Assembly (NCBI GenBank): GCA_963710865.1
Contig: CAVQBR010000002.1
Coordinates: 1,178,001 to 1,242,000 of the forward strand
DNA: 64,000 bases
Direction: 5' to 3'
DNA from: PRDV01 sp963710865
GTDB lineage: Bacteria > Babelota > Babeliae > Babelales > Babelaceae
Shown: piece by piece, positions 54,810 through 62,644 of the stretch
Layout of the letters: the number at the start of each line of letters is the position of its first letter
Position numbering within the stretch: the stretch's first letter is position 1
Program-made: the position numbers and the translations under genes
Notes under the pieces: model-generated
What the model was told of the DNA's origin: nothing
Database searches by the model: none
The model's input: only the letters and a program-made list of their open reading frames with translations

Positions 54810-55274
54810 TAGCTTGCCTTGAAACGGTTGATCGAGAGCCCATAATTTAACATACCTTCTTTCAAAGATACCATAGATTAAGAGAATGCACAACAGCTCA
54901 AGTAAGGTGTGACAACGCAAAGTTAAAAGTTCCTCTTAACAGCAAACAATATGCTTTCGCTTTTCATGTGATTATCTTTTGCTTAGCTGCATTGCGGGAG
55001 CATTCTTGAAAGAGCGGATCATGAGAAGTACTTTTCTCATGGGATTGGACAGGTGGCCATCGCTCAGAGCTGTGGAAAGAAAGGTGATGTGATTACGAAC
55101 GAATTGAAGGCCCAATCTGCATGTCGGATGAATTACCACTTCCTATAAGACTGAAGAGATGATGAAAAGTGAGTCGGATGAGGAGCACGGGTCTTGTCCC
55201 CGCTCCGAGAACATAGTAATATTCTAATCAGATAGCCATGGTATTTAACTTTAGTATAGGTTTATGAGGATCAT
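54810..55274. other. Divergent intergenic region
   Basis: A gap between the divergent SNF2 and AAA/PDDEXK genes. A hairpin GGAGC-ac-GGG … CCC-c-GCTCC is at 55182-55206. I see no gene or RNA. Confidence 0.4.
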
Positions 55275-56939
55275 GTGAAGCGACCGATTGGTATAGGAAT
55301 TAGCGATTTTAAAGAGCTTGTAGAAGAGGGCTATTTTTATGTTGACAAAACTCTTTTAATAGAAGAGCTGTCGCGTACAAACGGTAAGGTACTTCTTATT
55401 GCACGACCGCGTCGTTTTGGCAAAACACTTAATCTTTCAATGATTCGTTACTTTTACGAAAAGACAGAGGAGAGTAATGCTCATTTGTTCGAGCATACTG
55501 CTATTTGGGCTAGAGAGGAGTGCGGAGCTCTTCAGGGCAAGTATCCTGTGATTTTCATATCTCTGAAAGATTGTAAAGGGGACAGTTGGGATGATGTACG
55601 CTTAGCAATCATTGAATGTATCGTACGAGAGTTTAGGCGACATTTTGCATTTCTTGCGCCGCTTTTATCAGAGCATGATTTAGCTGCTTATAAGTCTATT
55701 CTTGCAGGAACTGCGCGTCCTGGGCTTCTTACAGAGAGTCTATTGTTTCTTTCGGATCTGTTAAGTCAGTTTCATAAAGAGAGAGTCATAGTATTGATCG
55801 ACGAGTATGACGCTCCAATACATTCTGCTTATACCTATGGTTATTATGATAAGATGATACATTTCATGAGAGCTTTATTGTCGAAGGTTCTTAAAGATAA
55901 CAGCTCGTTGGAGCGAGGAATTTTGACGGGTATTTTGCGTGCGGCTAAAGAGGGTATTTTTTCTGGTCTAAATAATTTAAGGGTATTTACTCTCCTTGAT
56001 GAAGGGTTCTCCGATAAGTTTGGGTTTACCGTATCGGAAGTTGACATTCTTTTAGCAGAAACAAACTTAGAGGACAAGTCTTCCAGCATTAAAGAGTGGT
56101 ATAACGGCTATAGATGCGGCAACGAAACTATCTACAATCCGTGGTCATTGCTTGAGTGCATTGATCGTAAAGGAGTAACGGATCAATATTGGGCCAATAC
56201 AAGTGATAATGCATTAATTGGGAGGTTGATTGCTCAGGCTGATGATAAAGTTAAGGGTGAGCTTGAACTCTTGTTGCAAGGGGGTAAGCTTGAAAAAGAA
56301 CTCGATAATGGCCTCATAGTTCCTGGGATGGAAAACAATCATACGGCACTGTGGAGCTTGCTCGTTTATGCAGGCTATCTTACTTTTGTACAAAAGAAAC
56401 AAAATGTTTGTACGCTTACGCTCCCTAACAAAGAGATACAGTTGCTCTATAAGCAGCTCATTAAGGGTGTATTTTTAGAGTCACTGGGTGCTTCCAAAGT
56501 CGATGAGCTAAGCCATGCCTTGATCACGGGTAATGCTGATCAGTTTGGTCAATTGGTCCAGGGGTTTGTGGAAAAAAGTATGAGTGCTTTCGATTTGCCT
56601 GCCAATGAACCTGAGCGAAGCTATCATCTTTTTGTTCTGGGGTTACTGGTGTTCCTTGAAGAGAGCTATCTTGTTAAATCTAATAGAGAAAGCGGATATG
56701 GTCGCTATGATATTCTTTTGATTCCAAGGGATCCCAAGCAGTTGGGTATTATCATCGAGTTTAAAAAAGTATCTCTTACCTCTGGTGAAAGTATGTCTGA
56801 CGGAGCTGAGCGAGCTCTCGATCAAATTAAAGAGAAAGCTTATGTTACTGAGCTTGTTCAGCAAGGGATACAAAAGAGTGTTGCATTTGGTATTGCCTGT
56901 GAAGGCAAAAAGGTTTTCATTAAGAGCATACAGTTATAA
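55275..56939 (+). CDS. AAA-ATPase-like protein with C-terminal PD-(D/E)XK nuclease-like domain
   Basis: A 554-residue relative of the protein at 13780-15360. It has GIGISDFKELVEEGYFYVDKTLLIEEL at the N-terminus, the Walker A-like ARPRRFGKTLNLSM, Walker B-like VIVLIDEYDAPIHSAY, GILTGILRAAKEGIFSGLNN and KEWYNGYRCG. A nuclease-like tail follows (GRYDILLIPRDPKQLGIIIEFKKVS, with D…E-x-K). The start is GTG 55275 with GAGG five bases before it. Function is unknown; the family is expanded in host-associated bacteria and archaea. Confidence 0.88.
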   Translation: MKRPIGIGISDFKELVEEGYFYVDKTLLIEELSRTNGKVLLIARPRRFGKTLNLSMIRYFYEKTEESNAHLFEHTAIWAREECGALQGKYPVIFISLKDCKGDSWDDVRLAIIECIVREFRRHFAFLAPLLSEHDLAAYKSILAGTARPGLLTESLLFLSDLLSQFHKERVIVLIDEYDAPIHSAYTYGYYDKMIHFMRALLSKVLKDNSSLERGILTGILRAAKEGIFSGLNNLRVFTLLDEGFSDKFGFTVSEVDILLAETNLEDKSSSIKEWYNGYRCGNETIYNPWSLLECIDRKGVTDQYWANTSDNALIGRLIAQADDKVKGELELLLQGGKLEKELDNGLIVPGMENNHTALWSLLVYAGYLTFVQKKQNVCTLTLPNKEIQLLYKQLIKGVFLESLGASKVDELSHALITGNADQFGQLVQGFVEKSMSAFDLPANEPERSYHLFVLGLLVFLEESYLVKSNRESGYGRYDILLIPRDPKQLGIIIEFKKVSLTSGESMSDGAERALDQIKEKAYVTELVQQGIQKSVAFGIACEGKKVFIKSIQL

Positions 56940-57071
56940 GCAGTGACAAAGTTCAGGAAGCATTTGGTGAGGAAGGTGACTGAAAGTACGGTCGAATATG
57001 TCTAATAACCGCGCACTAAAGATGAAAATTACTTTATTTTTGAAGCGATCATTTTTTATGCTAACGCTATA

Positions 57072-57579
57072 TATTTGTTTAACCCCTTTCAAAAGGGATT
57101 TTACGAAGCTTTCTCTTCGTTCACTATTTTTTTCAATAAGCCTGTTAGTGTGAGCGGCATCTATGCTGAATCACATACACAACGGTCTGATATGGTAGCT
57201 CGGGTAATTACCGAGAAAGATTTGAGAATACTAGAGGCATCAAACGAGATGAAACCTCTTTTAAAAATCTAGTACAAGGTAACAAGGTATACAATAATAG
57301 TGTGTCTTTTAGTCTTGCAGCACGTGATTCTCCTTGCTTTGATCCAGGAGCAGGCATAGTTGATGCTATACCGACGGCGGCACCTAGAACCAACTACAAA
57401 AATAATCAAATCTAACTACAACACTGCTTTCCAAAATGGCGTCAACTACCTTGCAGCCGGATTGCCACAAAAACATCCCAGCGGGAGCGCCTGCTGTCGG
57501 TGGCCAAAATATTAATGGTCGAATACAACAAATAATAACAGGAGTTAATGATACCTGTACGTTTACAACGGTACCATGA
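57072..57579 (+). pseudogene. Decayed remnant of a secreted repeat protein
   Basis: Several frames carry protein-like pieces in order. The first is IFFNKPVSVSGIYAESHTQRSDMVARVI. In another frame come FKNLVQGNKVYNNSVSFSLAARDSPCFDPGAGIVDAI, NYNTAFQNGVNYLAAGLPQ and AVGGQNINGRIQQIITGVNDTCTFTTVP. Frameshifts and stops separate them. The composition (Asn, Gly, Thr, a late Cys) resembles the tails of secreted proteins in this window. I cannot name the parent gene. Confidence 0.5.
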
Positions 57580-57610
57580 CTACCCCCTGTCCTGAAGTAG
57601 GTCAGTAATC

Positions 57611-60600
57611 CTACAATGTGAGCCTGATCTGGACCTTCAACTGCTCAACTGCCGTCACGAATTCCTGAGTGAGCTTAATTTTCTCTTTGGCTTTGAGCGT
57701 CAACCGTTTACTATCTTCTACGAACTGCAGCTCAAGAGCACTTGTGCCCGGAACGCATACTTGTTTAATGGCCGTAAGAATCACGGGATCGAGTGCTTCA
57801 GGTAGCTGTAATGTAATGCGCTCACACGGCTGCTCAAATAACAGATCTATGGGAATAAGTGCCTGTGCTTTTAATTTGGTTGTCTGGGGTGATGAGTCGA
57901 CTATTCCCTTCACAATAAATACCGTATGGGTTGAGAGCCACTCTTCCACTTGGGCAAACAGTTTGGGAAAGACGACAATTTCTGCTTTGCTGACATAATC
58001 TTCGATGAGTACAAAGGCCATTTTTTCTCCCTTTTTGGTAGTAATGACCTTTTGGTTTTTGATAGTGCCACAACATATAACCAAGCTTTCCGTTGGTCTT
58101 TTTCCCGCATCTTGAAAGGTCTCAGCTTGGATCCAGCGAACATGCTTTGCATAACTGTCCATCGGTTGTCCACTTATATAGAGGCCAACGACTTCCTTCT
58201 CCTTTTCAAGCTTGATACTATCTGGCCACTCTGCTCGCGGTTTGAAACTAAAGACATCATCGGAAAGTGCAGCAGGTACGAGCGTATCAAAGAGGCTCAT
58301 TTGTCCTGTTTTTTCGTGCTTTTTTTTCTCGAGAGCCGTTTCCATTATCTGAGGAAGATCTGCGTGCTTTTGTGCGCGGTTGCCGGGAAGGCTATCAAAG
58401 GCTCCTGCGCAGATAAGATTTTCGATAACACGTTTATTGCAGGTGCGGAGCTCTATGCGCTTACAGAAATCGTAAAGCCCTTTAAATGGTCCCTTCTTTC
58501 GCTCGTCTATGATGTCCTGTAATGCTGTCAGGCCAACATTCTTAATGCCATGCAGGCCAAATCGAATTGCACCAGAAACGACGCTAAAATCGGTCAGTGA
58601 ACTATTAATATCGGGAGGAAGCAGTGCTACACCTTGATCCTTTGCTTCATAGACATACTGTGCCATCTGTTCTGCATTGCCTGCTTCTAAAGAGATTAAG
58701 CAGGCAAGAAACTCAGGCATATAATTTGCTTTAAGATAGGCTGTATGATAAGCAATGAGTGCATAGGCTGCAGAGTGAGACTTATTAAATCCATAGCCTG
58801 CAAAGTAGGCCATCAGGTCGAAGAGCTCTTCAGCCTTTTTTGCATCGAAGTTCCGCTTAACTGATTTATCGATGAAAATAGCTTTTTGGGCATCCATCTC
58901 TTCAGCTTTTTTCTTACCCATGGCGCGCCGCAAAATATCAGATTCGCCAAGGCTGTATCCTGCGATTGCTGAGGCGATTTTCATGACCTGCTCTTGATAG
59001 ACAATAACTCCATAGGTTTCTTGCAAAATAGGTTCTAGCTCGGGAAACAGATAGGTGATCTTCTGTCTGCCATGCTTTCGTTCAATAAAGTCGTCGACCA
59101 TCCCTGAGCCTAATGGTCCTGGTCTATATAAAGCATTGACAGCAATGATATCCTCAAAGCAGGCTGGTTGGAGTCTGCGAAGGACGTCTTTCAGGCCACT
59201 CGATTCTAACTGGAATACGCCTGACGTTTCACCTGCGCTTATCAAGGCAAAGGTACGCTTATCATCGAGAGGTAATTTAGTAATAGAAAGCTGTATGTTA
59301 TGCTGTTCCTTAATAAGCCGGACGACGCGTTGAATAAGGGTTAAGTTTTTTAGACCCAAAAAGTCCATCTTCAGGAAACCGAGACTTTCAAGTTCAGTCA
59401 TCGCAAACTGAGTTACTAATTCATTCGATTTATTGGGTAAGTAAATGGGAAGTACTTCACTGATCGGCTCAGGTGAAATAACGATACCGGCAGCATGCTT
59501 TGAAGCATGTCTGGTGAGTCCTTCCAGGCGCCTGGCTATGTCGAAGAGCCTTCCGACCTGTGTATTATTTTCGACGAGCTCTTTTAATTTTGGTTCTTGT
59601 TCAAGCGCTTCATCGAGTGTTATTTTAAGCGTATCGGGGATCAGGTTTGTTAAAGCATTAGAGTCTTCAAACGGGAACCCGAGTGCTCTGGCTACATCTT
59701 TTATGACCCCTTTTGCCATCATCGTACCAAAGGTAATAATTTGGGAGACATGGTCATGCCCATACTTATCGCGCACATAATTAATAACCGTGTCCCGGCC
59801 TTCAATACAAAAGTCGATATCGATATCGGGTAGACTTATTCGCTCGGGATTTAAGAATCGTTCAAAGAGTAAATTGTATTTCAGGGGATCGATATCGGTT
59901 ATTTGGAGTGCCCATGCTACTAATGACCCAGCAGCAGAACCCCGACCTGGTCCTACGGGAATATCGTGGGCACGTGCCCAGCTGATAAAATCACTGACCA
60001 CTAAGAAGTAGCCAATGAAACCCATTTTTATAATAAGAGCGATCTCAAGATCGAGACGATCTTGATACATACGTTCTAAATCTCGTGGAATCCGTTCATC
60101 ATCCACTAGTTTTTGAAGGCCATCATTACAGAGCTTAGTAAAAAATGTTTCCTCCGTATACTCTGGCGGCAGAGCAAATTGAGGGAAGAAGAGTTTACCC
60201 GTCTGAAAAGCAAAGTTGCAGCTATCTGCTATGACGCCACTATTCCAAACTGCATCTTCATGCCCTTTAAAGATATCGAGCATCTCTTGGGCCGTTCTCA
60301 TATGGACACGACATTCTCCAAAGCTAAATCTATCTGGATCGGACATTTTTGCCTGTGTTTGTATAGAAAGCATCACTTCATGGGCCTCATGATCTTGAGG
60401 GGAGACGTAGTGGCAATCGCCTGCGGCGACAAGAGGTATGCCTCTTTGTGAACTCAGTTCGAAGAGCTTTTGATTAAGTATCTTTTGATCCGATTGTTCA
60501 TCCGGTTGAACCTCCAAATAAAACCGATCCGGCCCAAAGACTTTCAAGAACCAATCTATCCGTTCATTCGCTTCTTCATATTTATCTTGCATAAGTAATG

Positions 60601-61027
60601 AGGGGATGTGGCCTCCCAAGCAGGCAGAAGTGGCAATAAGACCTTCAGAGTACTCTTCAAGTGCTCTATAATCTATTCGTGGCTTGAAATAAAACCCTTC
60701 TTTAAATGAATAGGCGATTAACTTACAAAGATTCTTGTAGCCCTGCTCATTTTGTACGAGAAGAATGATATGGTGATATTTATTTGCAACATCACGAGAT
60801 TTTACATCTTGAGTAAAGTAAGATTCTATTCCTAAGATCGGCTTGATGCCCGCCTTCTTTGCTTGTTGAAAGAATTTAACTGCGCCAAAGATATTGCCAT
60901 GGTCGGTGATTGCAAGGGCTTTGAGCTGATGTAGCTTGCCAAACTTAATGAGTGCATCAAGAGAAATTGCTCCATCGAGCAAAGAGTATTCAGTGTGAAG
61001 ATGTAAATGCGTAAAATGTTTGTCCAT
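57611..61027 (-). CDS. dnaE: DNA polymerase III alpha subunit
   Basis: A 1138-residue replicative polymerase of the DnaE1 type. The PHP domain opens with FTHLHLHTEYSLLDG. The polymerase palm has GPGRGSAAGSLVAWAL and PDIDIDFCIEGRD with the catalytic aspartates. HASKHAAGIVIS, VYQEQVMKIASAIAGYSLGESDILRRAMGKKK and FNKSHSAAYALIAYHTAYLKANY follow, and an OB fold (GTIKNQKVITTKKGEKMAFVLIED) closes the protein. The start is set at MDKHFTHLHLHTE (61027); an upstream in-frame ATG (61072) lies in the promoter region. It is transcribed alone toward the pseudogene remnant. Confidence 0.95.
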   Translation of the reverse strand: MDKHFTHLHLHTEYSLLDGAISLDALIKFGKLHQLKALAITDHGNIFGAVKFFQQAKKAGIKPILGIESYFTQDVKSRDVANKYHHIILLVQNEQGYKNLCKLIAYSFKEGFYFKPRIDYRALEEYSEGLIATSACLGGHIPSLLMQDKYEEANERIDWFLKVFGPDRFYLEVQPDEQSDQKILNQKLFELSSQRGIPLVAAGDCHYVSPQDHEAHEVMLSIQTQAKMSDPDRFSFGECRVHMRTAQEMLDIFKGHEDAVWNSGVIADSCNFAFQTGKLFFPQFALPPEYTEETFFTKLCNDGLQKLVDDERIPRDLERMYQDRLDLEIALIIKMGFIGYFLVVSDFISWARAHDIPVGPGRGSAAGSLVAWALQITDIDPLKYNLLFERFLNPERISLPDIDIDFCIEGRDTVINYVRDKYGHDHVSQIITFGTMMAKGVIKDVARALGFPFEDSNALTNLIPDTLKITLDEALEQEPKLKELVENNTQVGRLFDIARRLEGLTRHASKHAAGIVISPEPISEVLPIYLPNKSNELVTQFAMTELESLGFLKMDFLGLKNLTLIQRVVRLIKEQHNIQLSITKLPLDDKRTFALISAGETSGVFQLESSGLKDVLRRLQPACFEDIIAVNALYRPGPLGSGMVDDFIERKHGRQKITYLFPELEPILQETYGVIVYQEQVMKIASAIAGYSLGESDILRRAMGKKKAEEMDAQKAIFIDKSVKRNFDAKKAEELFDLMAYFAGYGFNKSHSAAYALIAYHTAYLKANYMPEFLACLISLEAGNAEQMAQYVYEAKDQGVALLPPDINSSLTDFSVVSGAIRFGLHGIKNVGLTALQDIIDERKKGPFKGLYDFCKRIELRTCNKRVIENLICAGAFDSLPGNRAQKHADLPQIMETALEKKKHEKTGQMSLFDTLVPAALSDDVFSFKPRAEWPDSIKLEKEKEVVGLYISGQPMDSYAKHVRWIQAETFQDAGKRPTESLVICCGTIKNQKVITTKKGEKMAFVLIEDYVSKAEIVVFPKLFAQVEEWLSTHTVFIVKGIVDSSPQTTKLKAQALIPIDLLFEQPCERITLQLPEALDPVILTAIKQVCVPGTSALELQFVEDSKRLTLKAKEKIKLTQEFVTAVEQLKVQIRLTL

Positions 61028-61837
61028 GTGCTTAGTGCCGTTAGAGATTGTAATATACCTAGTATACCACACTGCACAAAAACTGACCGTTTTTTTTCTA
61101 GGTTATTGATTGTTTTCGACTATAATGGCCTGAGAAAATTTGGATTAGGGATCACCGGGCGTTGGATGTAGGCTTTGTTTGCCGTAAACGTTTATTAAAA
61201 GCAGCAGAACATCAAGTGATAACTCGAGTACTTTCTAGTAGAATTTAAGAACAGAGCATTATGCCTTTTATAAGAGAGGTTCGGTGCAGATAGCCCAGGG
61301 AAATGATCGTTTTTAATGGTTTCTCTGCTTTTGCCTGCGCAAGATGGGGGTTCTTGATTCATTAGTGTCGTCCTTGCATGGGTGGGCATTGAGCAGGCAG
61401 CTCATTGCGATGAAGGCGATTTTTTCTTCTTGTGTGCTTGTGCCTTAGAGTGTTCACTTTGAAGTTGCTTATCTGATTTACGGTTTGTATTGCATTGTTC
61501 CCGAGGCACTACCACGAGGTTCTCAAGCTTTTCAGGGGAGTGTATTGCTAACTGGCAATCTAATGTCGCGGCAGTGATTTTGACCTCCTTGGTTGGTACG
61601 AGTGACCTTGGGATATTTCATTTTTTAGACACAGTTGATTCTGTCCATCAGGCTTGCTTGAAGCCTATGATGAATTCTATCGTTCTTGATTCTTTTAGGA
61701 TCGTTTGCGGGCTCTTTTGCCTGCGTCACAATTTCTATCGGAAATTTATAAAGTTTTGGAAATATAAAATTGGGATTAGTTCTTGAAAATTGGATCAGAC
61801 TTATGCTATACTCCTCGTAAGGCGCTGAGAGATAGAA
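61028..61837. other. Intergenic region between dnaE and hicAB
   Basis: Apart from the direct repeat at 61061-61116, I find no supported gene in this 810-bp stretch. Short protein-like stretches occur on both strands (for example 61195-61389 minus) but without start signals or family resemblance. Relics are possible. Confidence 0.4.
61061..61116. repeat. ~55-bp direct repeat, copy 1 (dnaE upstream region)
   Basis: This matches 62551-62606 with few differences; the core shared run is TTCTAGGTTATTGATTGTTT after a T-tract and AAAACTGACC. On the minus strand it holds TATACT, a likely -10 box for dnaE. Confidence 0.75.
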
Positions 61838-62101
61838 TTGAATAATAAGAATCGTAAGACGCTAAAAAATATTTTTAAACAGCCTGTTCCTGCTGATCTG
61901 CGGTGGGGAGATATTGAATTGCTGTTCCTAGCATTGGGTTGTGAAATCCAGCCTGGCCGTGGTTCACGCGTGCGAATATCTCACCCGTTAATGGATGTTG
62001 TTTTCCATAAACCTCATCCTCATCCTCAGGTGAAAAGGGTATATGTTAAATCCGTGCGAATTTTTCTGGAAAGTATAGGAGTTAAACATGATGCATTATA
62101 A
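61838..62101 (+). CDS. hicA: HicA-like type II toxin (mRNA interferase)
   Basis: An 87-residue HicA-family protein. LRWGDIELLFLALGCEIQPGRGSRVRIS is the dsRBD-like fold with the GSR motif, and HPHPQVKRVYVKSVRIFLESIGV closes it. The catalytic His is probably in FHKPHPHP. HicA toxins cleave mRNA and are blocked by HicB. The start appears to be TTG 61838, as no ATG lies in range; GAGAG is nearby. It overlaps hicB by 14 bases. Confidence 0.85.
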   Translation: MNNKNRKTLKNIFKQPVPADLRWGDIELLFLALGCEIQPGRGSRVRISHPLMDVVFHKPHPHPQVKRVYVKSVRIFLESIGVKHDAL

Positions 62102-62408
62102 AGGATACATAGGGCAAGTGGAGTATGATGATACCTCGCAGATCTATTCTGGATTGGTTGTAGCGATTAATGCTATGATTACGTTCTACGGGGAAACACT
62201 GAAGGAAGCTGAGCAAGCTTTTCAAGATTCCGTTGACGATTATTTGGACTGGTGCGAAGAGCGAGGCAAAGAGCCAGAAAAAACGCAGCTTGGTAATCTT
62301 AGTGTTAAAATTGAACCGAGTCTTCATGAAACATTGATAGCGAAATCTGAGCAGCAAGGAACAGATCTGGATTCCTATGTCATCGATCTTCTGAGTAAGG
62401 CGGTTTAA
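62088..62408 (+). CDS. hicB: HicB-like antitoxin
   Basis: A 106-residue antitoxin. The partial RNase H-like HicB fold (YKGYIGQVEYDDTSQIYSGLVVAINAMITFYGETLKEAEQAFQDSVDDYLDWCEERGKEPE) is followed by a ribbon-helix-helix-like tail (LSVKIEPSLHETLIAKSEQQGTDLDSYVIDLL). It should bind HicA and repress the hicAB promoter. AGGAG precedes ATG 62088; a second ATG follows directly. The overlap with hicA supports co-translation. Confidence 0.9.
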   Translation: MMHYKGYIGQVEYDDTSQIYSGLVVAINAMITFYGETLKEAEQAFQDSVDDYLDWCEERGKEPEKTQLGNLSVKIEPSLHETLIAKSEQQGTDLDSYVIDLLSKAV

Positions 62409-62550
62409 CGTAATTCAAATCTCCAGTTGCCATGAAGCGAATATTCAGTAACGTTTGCCCTCTTAAAGTACATTTCTATTAAGATGATCGGGCTTTAAGT
62501 GGAGATCTTAACTCAAGGGTCAAAAGATATTGTGCCGCTGCTTCAGGCAG

Positions 62551-62606
62551 TCTATACTACACCGCATAAAAACTGACCCTTTTTTTTCTAGGTTATTGAT
62601 TGTTTT
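62551..62606. repeat. ~55-bp direct repeat, copy 2
   Basis: This matches 61061-61116 and lies at a constant offset of 1490 bases. The two copies bracket the segment with hicAB. Confidence 0.75.
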
Positions 62607-62607
62607 G

Positions 62608-62631
62608 AGCCGACTGCCGCTACAGTCGGCT
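62608..62631 (-). terminator. Hairpin after the 443-residue repeat protein gene
   Basis: AGCCGACTG and CAGTCGGCT form a perfect 9-bp stem around CCGCTA, 14 bases after the minus-strand stop. No strong T-run follows on either strand. Confidence 0.55.
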
Positions 62632-62644
62632 GAAACATGTCTCA

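Noticed and set aside
61490..61786. Plus-strand 98-residue open frame upstream of hicAB
   Set aside because: No ribosome site, no recognisable domain, and the opposite strand reads equally protein-like; not enough to call.
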